From contig NC_083525.1 in NCBI RefSeq assembly GCF_032362555.1, positions 8,169,501 to 8,233,500 of the forward strand: 64,000 bases of DNA, in the 5' to 3' direction. Made by a program: the position numbers and the translations under genes. The notes below the pieces were generated by a model. That model was not told the DNA's origin. It was given only the letters and a program-made list of their open reading frames with translations, and did not search any database. Positions 38,862-51,525 of the stretch are shown here, one piece after another (the stretch's first letter is position 1; the number at the start of each line of letters is the position of its first letter). Source of the stretch: Amyelois transitella (taxonomy: Eukaryota > Arthropoda > Insecta > Lepidoptera > Pyralidae).

Positions 38862-39118
38862 TGCCGTGTGGTTCCCGGCACCAATAAAAAAGAGAATAGG
38901 ACCACTCCATTTCGTTCCCATGGATGTCGTAAAAGGCGACTAAGGGATAGGCTTATAAACTTGGGATTCTTTTTTAGGCGATGGGCTAGCAACCCGTCTC
39001 TATTTGAATCTCAATTCTATCATTAAGCCAAACAGCTGAACGTGGCCTATCAGTCTTTTCAAAGCTTTTGGCTCTGTCTACCCCGTAAGGGATAAAGACG
39101 TGATTATATGTATGTATG
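38862..39118 (+). repeat. Family A repeat, complete
   Basis: 257 bp, three TATG-type units. Confidence 0.85.
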
Positions 39119-39344
39119 ATAATATAAAATAAGAATTTTGTTATCTCCTTGTTTTCACGGTTTTGCCCCATGAAACAATGTGAATATGGTTCCCCAACAG
39201 ACTCAGACGGAGGTCACCTCGTGTAAAAACTTGGCTTATCCAATTAAGGATCGTACTCATAGGCTGGGGCTCTGATAGGAATACCATAATAAATACGCAG
39301 AACCTACGTTGAATATTATTCTTCGTGAAACTCTCGATTTAAAC

Positions 39345-39586
39345 TACATACATATAACGTCTATATCCCTTGCAGGGTAGACAGAGCCAACAATCTTGAA
39401 AAGACTGACAGGCCACGTTCAGCTGTTAGGCTTAATGATAGAATTGAGATTAAAATAGTGAGAGATTGCTAGCCCATTGCCTAAAAGTTTACAAGCCAAC
39501 CCCTTAGTCGCCTTTTACGACGTCCATGGGAAAGAGAAGGGGTGGTCCTTTTCTTTATTTTTATTTGTGCCGGAAACCACACGGCA
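39345..39586 (-). repeat. Family A repeat, complete
   Basis: Short CATA tail and a small internal deletion. Confidence 0.8.
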
Positions 39587-40373
39587 AACATCTAAACACG
39601 TAAAAGAGCAAAGAATTGGATTCCAAGTGAACCGGCAACATTGGTCCGGACTTGCGCAGTCCCACGGCCTTGACCTTGCCCACCACATGACATTGACAGC
39701 CGTCTGACCTCCGTCCAGGGGTGAGTTCGTGCCCCTGTTTCATTTAAAACTCCGTAAAAATTGTCCTCAGTAATAAACGCTTGAATAAAACCTAATAAAT
39801 TTCGGCATTATTAGGTCAAATTTGGGGGATAAAGTTAAAAACATGTTGTTCTCGTATAAGTATCAGACGTAAATCGATACAGCGTCGTCGCCAGGATAGT
39901 GACCTTGAACTGGAAGTGGGTTAGTGGAGCAGGATCGCATTCGGTGAGTATACGCCTGATAAAATTAAATAGCAATGATGTACAACTACATAAAATATTT
40001 TTCTACAAGTAGGATTTTAGTTCACCGGGTTCGACGGCCACCGACCAGTATCAAGGACTAAAACTTACTTCTTCGTCGTACTAAAAAATAAATATACAAT
40101 TTTTTACGTGTTTCAAATTTAAACGAGAAAATGTATAAGGATTTGCGCGTGGTAAGGTAAGGTTATATTAGCTCTGTCGTGTCGTGTAAAAATAAAAGTA
40201 TTTTCCTTAATTACTCTTTTTTATAATAGATATAACACAACACAAGGTCTCTCTTTCTTGCTATAAAGTTTATAATAGAGAAAAATAGATAATTCTAATA
40301 AATAAATAAAAATTCTCTCGAAAGATCAAACGAAAAAACAGATGTTAATGGCAAAAATATATTTGGAAAGTGA

Positions 40374-40988
40374 TTACACCGCATTACAAATTGTTGGTTC
40401 CTCTTTCTCTTTGACGACCTCCTGGACGTGTTTGGAGCAGACAACGGTGGCTGCTGATGGTAGCCAGTCGGCCTCCTGCCGCAGCAACCTTATGATCTTT
40501 ATCCATTCCTCTCTGCGCTTCTGGTCTTTGGGTACCCTGGAAAATGGAAAATTCTTCAGGGGAATGAATGTTTTACTATTATAATGCAGTTTTTACCTTT
40601 GAATACGATTTTCTTGAAAGCATAGCACTTTAAAAGACTGACAGGCCACGTTCAGCTGTTTGGCTTATGATAGAATCGAGATGCAAATAGTGACAGGTTG
40701 CTAGCCCATTGCCTATAAGAAGAATCACAAGTTGTACTTAGTACTAATTGTTCACCCCGTTGTGTACTTACTCGCCCCTCTGGAGAAGAGTCCAGGGTTT
40801 ACTGACTACCGATTGGCAAGTCAGGTTCAAGACACAATTGCTGTTTTGAAAGTAGATAGATAGGTATAATATGAAAGTTTTAATAAAATTAAAACAATTA
40901 AGTAAACTTACTTGTGAAAAGAAACCCCCGTTAGTTTTTCATCTTTCTCTGCCCGGAACTTGCAACTTTTCACCGCACATTTTACCAT
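40374..40988 (-). CDS. THAP-domain protein, two visible exons
   Basis: Exon 1 is 40988-40912 and exon 2 is 40536-40374. They join in phase (CAC AA | G GTA) across GTAAGT and CCAG. The product starts MVKCAVKSCKFRAE and holds VSFHKVPKDQKRREEW, then EADWLPSAATVVCSKH. This fits a C2CH THAP zinc finger: Cys4 and Cys9, the conserved FHK-P, two Trp, a Pro, and a C-x2-H at the end. THAP domains bind DNA and occur in host regulators and in P-element-type transposases. Read straight to the TAA at 40374 it gives only 79 residues, and the usual AVPTF-like end of the domain is not clear (it reads EEPTICNAV). A splice donor near GTAATG could lead to a further exon that I did not find. It may be a small host gene, a truncated transposase or a decaying copy. 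Confidence 0.58.
40629..40735 (-). repeat. Family A fragment
   Basis: Middle part only, within the THAP gene intron. Confidence 0.7.
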
Positions 40989-42323
40989 TTTTTTTTTGTT
41001 TTATTTTCGGATTTATTTGTGTCTGTTGCTTATATAATTATTATTCGGTACTGTTTCTTTGTTTAAGTTGGGAATGTATACATGTATAATAAACTGCGAA
41101 GTTCGTGTGCATCCTATGGAGTACAGGAAACGATTGCTGATAGAATACAATGACGTAACGATGGCCCTAGAGCAACGGTAGTAGTGCTCTGGCATCGGGT
41201 TTGAGGGCGCGGCGCCCCTCCAAGATTTTTTATAAATTGTTTTTTTTTTTATAATTATCTCATTTAGGTCACTGTCTTTTTCAGAGAACTGCTTGCTAAC
41301 TGCTCTACTGAAAAATTGACAATGTTTTGTTTGCGTTAACGGAAAAATCCCATTATTTTTTATTTACAGTATATAAATAATCAAGTCTCTTTCCCGGCAG
41401 GGAAGGCATTCTAATTCCTTCCACTTACTATTAACCATGCATAATGACATATCCATACTATTATAAGGTATAGATACCTATTGCGAAAGTCTGTGTATCT
41501 ATTTAGCTTTTGCAACTAAACCGCTAGACCAATTGTAATGTTTTTTTTTTAATAAATATACTATTACCCAGGTCAAGCTTTGGCTACTTTTAGAGATTTC
41601 CTAGAGGTGCGAAGCACACAGTGTTACAGCTTCTCTTGCACTAGGGCCGGCACCGTGATAACAGTTCATTATTTTTTTTCACCAGAAAATATAATAATTA
41701 AGTAGGTTAATACGCAACATTGAGAACGACAAGGAAAATAAATATTGGCTTATGATTAATTCCAAATGGGTAAGGTAAAAATGAATGTCTAACTATGTAG
41801 TTACTATTCATACTAAAACAATAACAAAGGCATAAACAAACACACGTATATTAACATGATCACTTTCGCGGAGATGTAGGCAAAGACTACCTCTTTCCAC
41901 TTGCCATGATCCCTGCATATTTGTTACACATGGTACTTGTCTTAATAAAGGTGAGTTCGTCTTATCCTTCCCGCTTCTAACGTTCCCATGTTAAAAGTTA
42001 AAAGGAATGTTTTTAATATTTGCTTACTCTCTTTTTTTAGTAGGTATTTAACGCTGTCCCACAATATCAGTAGCTACGACATAAAATAAAAAAAAAACAC
42101 TTAAAAAAAGGAATAAGTTTGCGATTCTTTTTCAATCGGGTGATGTATTTTAAATCATGTAACTGAATACCGTTTTGACTATATTAGATCATTAAGTTAT
42201 TTATACGTTTGTTTTTCCTAATTAAAAACACTATTTCCCTTTACTCAAAATGGTTTTATAAACCTAATAGTAGGGTGTATAAATATCATATGAATAGCAA
42301 GCTAAATACCTGACTTAATCACT
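40989..42323. other. No gene seen
   Basis: Holds one family E scrap (41865-41925, CGCGGAGATGTAGGCAAAGA) and poly-T runs. The rest is unassigned. Confidence 0.45.
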
Positions 42324-42439
42324 CTTACTGACCCTGGGTTCTTCTCCAGAGGTGAGGATGCAACCAGGAGATTTGCACTTACGCCAGGAGGACGATGGAT
42401 GTTATAGCTAAATGGTGCGTGGTAATACCTATACTTCTT

Positions 42440-42825
42440 CCCCTGGCTTTGTCCCGGTTGCATCCTCATGCCTCTGGAGAGGAGCCCGGGGTATGCCTTT
42501 GACAATGAGTCCTAGATAGGGTGAGTCAGGTTTTAACATGAAGCGACTCCCATCTGACTTTTGCAGGTAAACCTAACCCGTATTGGATCCATGGTTACAC
42601 ATCCAGTTGTCCGAATGTGCAGGTGTCTTCAAGATATTTTCCTAATAGATAGATATTGTATTAATAGGAAAATATCATAAAAAAATATTCCTAATAATAG
42701 TATACAAACTAAAGTAGGTACAAAACTTTGAAAATAGTCATTGGTACATGGCCGAGGTGGGATTTGAACCTGGTGCCTTTCTGCGCAACAGACATTTAAC
42801 CTTACCGATTCGACCATCGACGCTC
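42440..42825 (-). mobile_element. tRNA-headed SINE (family V), full length
   Basis: The - strand head GCGTCGATGGTCGAATCGGT and a B-box-like GGTTCAAATCCC lie at 42752-42822. The body runs to CCGGTTGCATCCTCATGCCT. Confidence 0.65.
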
Positions 42826-43020
42826 TTACGAGTACGATGAGCGATACCTAAACTATTATAGGAAATTTAATGGTCATTTGGTAATTATTTGCCTTCTAGG
42901 AAAACCGGGATTATTTTAAAATAGTAACTTTGTTTTTATGATTGGACACAACATCATTATGTTTATACATTATTTTACTTCTTTAAATTAAGTTTATACC
43001 TATCAATGACCTATTAAAAA

Positions 43021-43290
43021 TCTATACTAATATTATAAAGCTGAAGAGTTTGTTTTTTTGTTTGAACGCGCTAATTTCAGGGACTACTGGTTCGAATTGA
43101 AAAATTCTTTTTGTGTTGATTAGACCATTTATCGAGGAAGGCTTTAGGCTATATTACATTACGCTGCAACCATTAAGAGCGAAAAAATAATGAAAAATGT
43201 AAAGAAAACGGAGAATATTATTCATCCTTGAGGGCTCCAATGATGCCCAAAATAACTATTCCACGCAGACGGAGTCGCGGGCACAACTAG
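43021..43290 (+). mobile_element. Helitron-like element (family B)
   Basis: Clean ends: TCTATACTAATATTATAAAG and GCGGGCACAACTAG. Confidence 0.68.
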
Positions 43291-43339
43291 TATTATATAG
43301 AAGTAGACTCCTCTTAGTCCTCCTTGCTGAAGTCCCTGT

Positions 43340-43590
43340 TACATTTCTCACTCTCACTTTGGCGATGAGTCGGGTTTTTACACGAAGCGACTCACCATCA
43401 CTCCCACCTGACTTTCGCAACCTTTGGGAACCTGAACATACATTGGATCATGGTTACGCATCCAGTTGCCTGAATTACAGTACAGGTTTCCTCACGATGT
43501 TTTCCCTTGTCGTAAGAGCATCGGTACTTCGAAAATGGTCATTGGTACTTTGGCCGAGATGGGACTCGATATATGTAGAAATAGATTGAC
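43340..43590 (-). repeat. SINE-like repeat (family V), head lost
   Basis: GTTTTTACACGAAGCGACTC and CCTCACGATGTTTTCCCTTG are the family core. Confidence 0.6.
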
Positions 43591-44608
43591 TAGTAAAATA
43601 ATCCTTAATCTGCCTAAACGGTCTTGTAATGAAGTTAAATAATAAAAAAAGAAAGAGCGTGCTGGCAGGAGCTGGATCACGATTCAGAAGTGGGTAGACC
43701 TTTCTGTTTGTCCTCCGTTAAATGAGGGAAACCACCCTTATACTGCTGCATCCCTTAGTAGCCTATTACGACAACCACGAAGACCTATTTCAATGTTGTT
43801 CGAACGTTGCACAAACGCAAAAACTAAAATGTATTCCCTCAGGAAAATCCTGGCTCCGTATCGGTAGTACCTATCACTATCCGAGCAAGCTTCCTGTTGA
43901 ACGCGATAACATTTTTTTTTTAATAAGTGTAGTGGCACGGGTGTGCTCGATAGTAGGACACTTCGTAATATATATGCATGGTTATTATTTATCGACATAT
44001 CTCAACTAAAGTGACAGGTACTTTTTGCCGGTTACCATAAAAATTTCGAAAATACCACAACGATAACTTTATTTGTATGTCGTACATCCCTACTTTTATT
44101 CAAATCATATCCCTCACGGATCTCAGCAACAAGCAAAAGCTAGTTCCACTGCCTTCATTGAAATATTTGACATCGCGCGCCAATTTTCTTGTTTTTTCTT
44201 ACACACCTATAAATTTATCAGTCAAAGATATAGATTTTATTTATTTCTTTTCACGAATTTATGCACGGATACTAACGGTAACGGTTTTTTTTTTAATAAA
44301 GGTTTCAACATACCCTCTTAACATCCATCGCCTGCATGTCCGTCCCGACGCCGTGAATGAAAAGCTGCAATTTGGTAAGTTCACTTTCTTTCTCAAAAGA
44401 TAAGCATTGCCATTCAACGTGGCAATGCTGCCAGCCTTCTAGGCACTTTAGCTCGGGACTCCGATCTGCCGGGATTTGCATTTTTGTAAATAAGTGTTAG
44501 TTTTATATTAAGGTGTATTTGTAGATTTATCTTTCAGTTTTCATTAATTCGTTTTATTGAGGTTTATTTTAGTTTTATTTAATAAAATTTCAGCTATATT
44601 TTGTTATA
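43591..44608. other. Unassigned, possible retroelement remains
   Basis: 44395-44500 (CAACGTGGCAATGCTGCCAG) looks like the 3' part of a retroelement; the rest shows no gene. Confidence 0.35.
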
Positions 44609-44752
44609 ATGACACAATCAAATCCCATAGTTCACGTCAAAAATGTTAATTGGAATGGATATATCGATAATATTGCTCCTAGTTTGTCAACCCCATCACT
44701 AGTTTCTGACCATATCGGCACCGCAGCTGGGCGTACGATCCTCCCTAATTAG
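44609..44752 (+). CDS. Small ORF of unknown status
   Basis: A 47-codon ATG frame (MTQSNPIVHVKNVNWNGYID, ending GRTILPN) stops at a TAG that is followed after about 4 bases by AATAAA. It lies just after a repeat-like stretch resembling the 3' part of a retroelement (44395-44500). No family is recognised; a transposon fragment is as likely as a gene. Confidence 0.2.
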   Translation: MTQSNPIVHVKNVNWNGYIDNIAPSLSTPSLVSDHIGTAAGRTILPN

Positions 44753-44927
44753 TAGCAAATAAAACATTACAATAATACATTAAACCACTGGCTTTCCTCA
44801 TACTAACTGTATTTATTGGCGGGATCGAGTTGTTTTCAGCTATTGTAATTTAATTCCGTCACCGTTCACGGTTGTGGGTGAGTTTAACAATATTTTTTTA
44901 TATACTAATCAGCGATTCAATATTTGA

Positions 44928-45034
44928 ATTTCAATTCCATTATTAAGCCATACGGCTGAACGTGGCCTTTCAGTCTTTTCAAGACTGTTGGCTCTGTCTA
45001 CTCCGCAAGGGATATAGACGTGATTATATGTAGC
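44928..45034 (+). repeat. Family A 3' half
   Basis: Ends CGTGATTATATGTA with one tail unit. Confidence 0.75.
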
Positions 45035-45249
45035 CTTCGATGTTTCATTTGGACAACCAGTTAGCAGTTTTAATCTATCACTTTCTCTAAATACAATTCC
45101 CTCATTATGCGATCAAGCTGAACGTGGCATACGTGTGTATATGTAAGTACTGCTTTTGTTCGGGATTTCTTAAACGTACAAAATTTTAATAGGTTTTTCT
45201 TAAAGACCGGTGATTGTAGGGTTTAATGTTTTTTATTACTTATATTAAA

Positions 45250-45305
45250 TATAAGTAGTATCGTTGCGTTGGGTTAGTATCTCGTAACACAAGTCTCGGA
45301 TTTAC
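45250..45305 (+). repeat. SINE family S fragment
   Basis: AGTATCTCGTAACACAAGTC matches the SINE body. Confidence 0.55.
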
Positions 45306-45342
45306 TTAAGATTATTATTATTAGTTTGTTTTCTTGAAATAT

Positions 45343-45376
45343 CGCGGGAATCATAGTAAAAACTATGATTCCCGCG
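45343..45376. repeat. Perfect 15-bp inverted repeat
   Basis: CGCGGGAATCATAGT, loop AAAA, then the exact complement. Confidence 0.85.
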
Positions 45377-45471
45377 GGATTTGCGAAAAACATATGTATT
45401 CTTTCGTTGATTTTTGTAGGACGTGCTAATTTCGTATAAATACCTATATCACGTATCTATACCTATCTATA

Positions 45472-45526
45472 GTTGGCTTTTGGCTCTGTATAACCCGCAA
45501 GGGATATAGACGTTATGTATGTATGC
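45472..45526 (+). repeat. Family A terminal fragment
   Basis: AACCCGCAAGGGATATAGAC and two tail units only. Confidence 0.65.
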
Positions 45527-46067
45527 CAATTTCGTGGCTTTTTTGTAGATGGCGTTAAATTCGTCGGTTTTTCTAGATGGCGCTAAATTCACGAGGGTAC
45601 GATTGCGGGTGAAAGTTAAAAAGAGTTACGTTAAAAAGAGGACTGTAGCGGGAGCGTATATTCGGCTCGACCGCCACCAAAGGGAAGATCTTCCGTCACG
45701 CTAGGTATTATGCCTGGGGAACCGCGGCTCCGACGATGTTGAGTCGGAGGTTGTATTTATGCTCCAATCCGTGAAATCTGCTTGCGCGATTTAGACTTTT
45801 CGCTGTTGACTGATAGCGTCGCGTGATTTTGTTTTTGTGTGAATTGTGCGTGTAGATGTCGCCACGGGACTGTAGTTTATTTTTAGCCTTTGTTCTATTG
45901 TTATCTCATATGAGAGCAGCCTTGTCTTTTTGTAACCATTTACAATTTTGTTTTAATATTATGCTTTTACAATCGAGATAGCGAGGTAATGTTGGCTTTG
46001 GACATTTTTTAATGCTACAAATACTGAACCGAGCACTTAATAATTAATAATCCACACTTATAAATCA
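45527..46067. other. GC-richer unassigned block
   Basis: 45600-45880 is less AT-rich than its surroundings and has no frame. It could be the remains of an LTR or other transposon. Confidence 0.3.
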
Positions 46068-46330
46068 CTAGCTGTGCCCGCGACTCCGTCCGCGTGGAAT
46101 AGTTATTTTGTTCATCATCGAAGCCCTCAAGGGTGCATAATTCCATTCCATTATTTCTTCGCTCCTAATAGTTGCAGCGTAATGTAAAATAGCCTAAAGC
46201 CTTCCTCGATAAATAGTCTATCTATTTAACACAAAAAGAATTTTTCAATTCGAACCTGTTGTTCTTGAGATTAGCGCGTTCAAACTAACAAACAAACTCT
46301 TCAGCTTTATAATATTAGTATACGAGTAGA
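46068..46330 (-). mobile_element. Helitron-like element (family B)
   Basis: CTAGCTGTGCCCGCGACTCC start in + view and ATAATATTAGTATACG end. Confidence 0.65.
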
Positions 46331-46746
46331 TTAATAGTCCATCAAACAGACATTTTGAAAAAAAAAAATTACAGCATGACGTTTAAGTTCCCGCCAAAAA
46401 GTATCAAGAAGAGCGTTCCAATATATGACATATCTGCAAGACAGAAGAGATAGAATAAAGAAGAACAGAAGAGAAACTCATGTCGGTTGCGGCTCATCGT
46501 AAGGCAGTTTGCTGTGTTCATTGCCAGCTGCCTAGCGAAGGGCAACAAGGGACAGAGTTGATCCACAGACAAGATTGCATACAACTACATCATCAGGCAA
46601 AGAACATACGTCGCCAGCAAGAGATAAGTGACAGTGACAGTGACAAAAGACAGCTTTTCAACAGACTTCAACAAGGAGTTTACCAATTTGACTGTGTTAC
46701 CTTTGCTAATTAATGTTTTGTCGCAAATGCCGCAATATAAGTCTAT

Positions 46747-46981
46747 ACTCTGTGGCTCAGCGGTAGTACGCTTGTCTGTGACACCGGAGGTCCCGGGTTC
46801 GAATCCCGGCCAGGGCATGATGAGAAACGAACTTTCTTTGATTGGCCTGGGTCTTGGATGTTTATCTAGGTATATAAGTATTTATTATAAAATATAGTAT
46901 CGTTGAGTGAGTATCTCGTAACACAAGTTTCGAACTTACTTCGAGGCTAACTCAATCAGTGTAATTTGTCCCGTATATATG
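46747..46981 (+). mobile_element. tRNA-derived SINE (family S)
   Basis: The only full + strand copy. Head CTCTGTGGCTCAGCGGTAGT, B box GGGTTCGAATCCC, end CCCGTATATATG. Confidence 0.85.
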
Positions 46982-46984
46982 CAA

Positions 46985-47089
46985 AAATCAAAAAAAAATT
47001 CAAAATTTTTTATTCATTATTATAGGATATTATTATATCGCTTAATAATTGTCGTATGGTTTAACAACTTGGTTGACGTCAAATAATGT
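46985..47089 (-). repeat. Family C LINE tail
   Basis: Inverse of TTGACGTCAACCAAGTTGTT and the following 3' UTR; abuts the SINE S end. Confidence 0.6.
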
Positions 47090-47347
47090 ATACTTACATA
47101 AATATAATCACGTCTATTAATTTATCTTACGGGTAGACAGAGCAAACAGTCTTGAAAAGACAGAAAGGTCACGTTCGGCTGTATGGCTTAATGATGGAAT
47201 TAAGACTCAAGTAAATTAAAATTTGAATTTGAAATAGTGACAAATTGCTAGCCCATCGTCTACAAGAAGTATTCCTAATTTATTGAACTATCCAGTTAGT
47301 CGCATCCTGACGACATCCCTGGGGAAGAGATGGAATGGTCCTATTTT
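47090..47347 (-). repeat. Family A repeat, 5' tip lost
   Basis: Diverged, with a duplicated AAATTTGAAT stretch inside. Confidence 0.75.
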
Positions 47348-47844
47348 TATAATTAAATAGATACTCTAAAATATGTTTTGTCTGGAGTCGTGGTAATCAT
47401 GGTGGAAATGGTTCATACGTTTTCTATGGATTGACTCTGAAAGTCCGTTAAGGGCATGCTCGAATCCAAATATAACTTATGCACCATACAAATGATGACG
47501 TCTTTGGCACAACCTGTTTTTTTTACAAAAAAAAAACAAGCTCTGGAGAAACTAGGCATCGCTAGGCACTCTTCATCATAGTTACTTTTATCGGTGTAAA
47601 ATGTACTTACCTATAATCAAATTTATTGCATTTTTATTTAACTCATATTATTTACTCTGAGGCACGAGAAAAAACAAAGAGGCACGGCACGACCATTCAA
47701 TACAGGACTCAAGCCGCAGGCAAATTGTATATAAACAGTACACCAGATACGATGAGCAAGTTCATGGCTCATGAGGTAACTAGTTCACAGCCAAGGCTAA
47801 CTTGTAAAATATCGATGACACAGAAGTGTAACTCACTTTTGTGA

Positions 47845-48066
47845 CATACATACATACATACATATAATCACGTCTATATCCCTTGCGGGGTAGACAGAGC
47901 CAACAGTCTTGTAAAGACTGAATGGCCACGTTCAGCTATTTGGCTTTAAGATAGAATTGAGGTTCAAATAGTGACAGGTTGCTAACGCATCGCCTAAAAG
48001 AAGAATCCTTAGTTTACAAGCCTACCCCTTAGTCGTCTTTTACGACATCCATGTGAGAGAGACGGA
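47845..48066 (-). repeat. Family A repeat, 5' end lost
   Basis: Five CATA units and a well-kept 3' half; stops at GAGAGAGACGG. Confidence 0.8.
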
Positions 48067-48329
48067 GACATTGATATTAAAAATGAAAATTCGATTCACT
48101 TATAAGTAATTTGAGTTACTTAACTGTCTTTTAATATGCCACCTCTTTTGGGAAAATTCTCTATCTCAATTCTGCGTGTTCCTGGTTTTACCCTCCACGG
48201 AAGTGTTTTAGGGTTCCGGGGTCCGTCATCCGACTTTTCTCTCTCCACTTGGTCCGGTTTATGGCGTCCTCAGATTACAATCCATTGGCTTGCATATCGT
48301 CGTTTTCGAAGTACATCAAATTCAAAATC

Positions 48330-48420
48330 TTTGTTCATTAATGAGACATTTCAACATCACTTAATAATTTTCATGTCTTTTTTGTTTTACAACATTGGTT
48401 GACGTCAAATAAATTACTTA
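48330..48420 (-). repeat. Family C LINE tail fragment
   Basis: CAACATTGGTTGACGTCAAAT and flanks. Confidence 0.5.
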
Positions 48421-49725
48421 AAACTATGGTTTACAGTTATTTCTAGTATAGAGCTTAAGCTGTAATAAAGTGTGCATTTCGTAAATTGCAGGTCAATTAA
48501 CTTATAAATATATACATTTTTAGTAATAAGCACCTCACTTATCTCAATCCAGACTATTCTCGGACATGGCCTATCTATGATAAGCAGTCGTAGGTAGAAA
48601 ATCAATTTCCTTTTAAAATAGTTGGTACTGACAAGTGACACTTTTGTACAGTCATATTTTATGCACTCTGGTAAAATGAATATGTGTAATTATCGGACAT
48701 TATTCATATCTACTTTTACTAAAATAATCGTAAGTTTGATGTTTATCGGTCTCTGTTTATAAAGATCAAAAGCAATTTTAAGCAGATTTAAAAGGAGGAA
48801 TTTATTCCGTTCATGGTGAAAATATTTGCCTGGGAATTTTTTTTATAAGTTGCTTATAAAAATAATTATTTATAACGAAGCAGACTCTTAATGAGTGGGT
48901 TGTTACAACAATTGGTTTATATAAAAATAAAAATTACATACATACATACATAAAATCACGCCTCTTTCCCGGGAAAATAAAAATTATAAGTCTGTTTTAC
49001 TTTTTATTATGTACCTACTTACTATTTTTTAATGGAAACTTTATTGATATATGTATTGTTATATGTTAACAGATTAATTACAATTGTATGTCTCCCAAAT
49101 AAATAAATACATAAATTAAAATATATTTTTTTAACCCGTTCACAATTTTTGTTGTGAATCATTGGATGTTGTATTTATGGTAGGTATATATAAAAAAAAT
49201 GTTTATATGTTAATCATGGGATAGGCGTATTAACTTGGGGCACAGAATTTATACCAGTACTAACATGGGGCTTGATATGCTTTGTTAGAACTATCACATA
49301 CTGTAACGTTAAGATCCCTTAATGGGATAAGTCCGCCTTTGTATATTTAGTCTTACTCTTACAAATTTACTGTATTTTTGTGTTCTTTCTTATGTACAAT
49401 AAAGATATTACAAACAAACAAACAAACCCAAAATGAGGTTAGTATTTTTAAGTTTTTGCAAGAGGAGTATATATATATATATATATTGTTAAGCGATGAA
49501 GTGGCGAGTGTTATGTGCGTAGAGCCGAGGTCAAAAGCTAGTTATCTTACTATTACTAGATACAAATGCTATGCAATTTTATCATTCAAGAAATACTCTT
49601 TAAACTATGTGTGTAGATATTTCCCATAACAACCATAGTGACACACTAATTGCACAATACAATTACAAAAATAGCTGTGAAATCATAGCGACAATTATAG
49701 TCAGGGATTTAGAGGTATATTTATA
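48421..49725. other. AT-rich stretch, no gene seen
   Basis: Contains a short CATA/TCACGCCTCTTTCCCGG scrap of family E (48938-48970), an (AT)n run near 49470, and a LINE-like end AATAAAGATATTACAAACAA at 49399. Confidence 0.45.
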
Positions 49726-49962
49726 AATACATAGGTACATAAAATCACGACTATATCCCCTGCGGGAAAGATAGAGCCAGATTTGAAAGAATGGTAGGTC
49801 AAGTTCAGCTGTTTCGCTTAATGATAAAATTGAGATTCAACTAGTGACAGGTTGTTAGTCCAGCCATCCATCCAGCCAGCCATCTTTTAGTTGCCTTTTA
49901 CGACATCCATAGGAACGAGATGGAGTGGTCTTATTCTTTTTTTTATTGTTGTGCCTGGTACA
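49726..49962 (-). repeat. Family A repeat, diverged
   Basis: The 5' tip is replaced by TTGTGCCTGG. Confidence 0.7.
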
Positions 49963-50066
49963 TTATTCTTTATTGGGTTAGAATCTTCAACTAGAAGATT
50001 GCGGATGTGAAATCAGACAGATTCAATTCCATTCAATTCAAAATATTTATTGCATATCATAAAGTA

Positions 50067-50213
50067 CATACATACATATGGTCACGTTTATATACCTTGC
50101 GGAGTAGACAGAGCCAACAGTCTTGAAAAGACTAAATGGCCACGTTCAGCTATTTGGCTTAATGATAGAATTGAGATTCTAATAGTGACATGGGTTGCTA
50201 GCCCATCGCCTAA
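50067..50213 (-). repeat. Family A 3' half
   Basis: Close to consensus up to CCCATCGCC. Confidence 0.75.
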
Positions 50214-50602
50214 AGTACATCAGTTGTATTACAGTTACTGTTTATAAATAGGTACAATATGAACTTTGTCGGGATATGCAATTTTTTTATACGGCCCGAT
50301 TATTCTAGCCCGACATAAATTTTGATAGTAGGAAGATCTTATTCAAAAAACTTAAATGACGAAAGCTCCCAGACTATAAGGAAGAAATACATTTAAAATC
50401 ACATGTTGACCATAAGCAGTATTGTTATTTTAACTTGCATCATATAAATGTAGTTATTTTTATACATGTTTAACCATAATTTAAAAAATATTATGTTAGT
50501 TAATATAAGAAATATTTTTAAAGGTAAGCGTAGGAAATATTCATCTTAGATCAAATTACTGTTGCTTTGACTGAACTTTGATACAAACATATATACTATG
50601 TG

Positions 50603-50813
50603 TATCACGTCTATATCCCTTGCGGAGTCGACAGAGCCAACAGTTTTGAAAAGACACATAGGCCTCGTTCAGCTGTTTGGCTTAATGCGATTCAAATAGT
50701 GACAGGAGTGACAAAGTTTATAAGCCTGTCCCTTGGTCGCCTTTTACGACATCCATGGAAACGAGTGTAAGTGGTGCTATTCTAATTTTATTGGTGCAGG
50801 GAACCACACGGCA
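50603..50813 (-). repeat. Family A repeat with internal deletion
   Basis: Both ends present; about 50 bp of the middle is missing. Confidence 0.75.
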
Positions 50814-51087
50814 ACAATAAAAAATATAGATTAATCTTAATTTTTACCTACGTGTTAATTCATACAAAAGATTTCAACGCGTTCTTTCCATACTTCAAAG
50901 AAAACTACGTTTACGTCTAAGAAGTTTGCGACTTGACAGAACTGAGTATCATTAGGTATACAGTTATAGCATAGAAGTCGGAATAACATAGTTAGGACTG
51001 AGTACTATGAGTTAAAAGAACCATAACCTTAGGTATCTGTGGAATGAATCCACGGTAGTATTTGTAAATTGGCGGTGACGTCATGAA

Positions 51088-51272
51088 CATACATACATAC
51101 ATAAAACCACGCCTTCCAGACAGAGACCACATCTTTCCACTTGCCACGATCCCTGCACACTTCCTTCGCTTCATCCACATTCATAACTCTCTTCATGCAA
51201 GCTCGGCGGTTTCGTGTACTCTTGACCTGACCTTACTCAGGACGTTCCTAATTTGATCAAGATACGTTGTCG
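51088..51272 (-). mobile_element. RTE-like LINE 3' end (family E)
   Basis: CATA tail, CTTCGCTTCATCCACATTCA and CTAATTTGATCAAGATACG. A family C-like block follows directly. Confidence 0.75.
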
Positions 51273-51525
51273 TCTTTGGTGAAAATGCTGCAATTTAGTT
51301 TGTTTTCGCCGTTTCTTCTAAACTTGCTTTGAAAAGTGAATTCTTGGAGAAGTAAATATTTGAGATTTGTATCCAAGTGTTCGCTGTTCGTGTCGTGGCG
51401 TGTCGCCAACTGAAGCCCGTTAGAACAGACTAGCTGGCCCCGGTATCTACGGCCGCTGAATTTTATTAGGCCACCGAGGATCAATACGTTCAATGAATGA
51501 ATGATTTGTAATGTAGTTTGCCTCA
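51273..51525 (+). repeat. Family C variant
   Basis: GTGAAAATGCTGCAATTTAG and CGCCGTTTCTTCTAAACTTG. Confidence 0.5.

Noticed and set aside
39477-39770. Frames on both strands near a family A copy (HELTPGRRSDGCQCHVVGKV)
   Set aside because: The frames run into repeat sequence and I could not link them to the THAP gene by phase.
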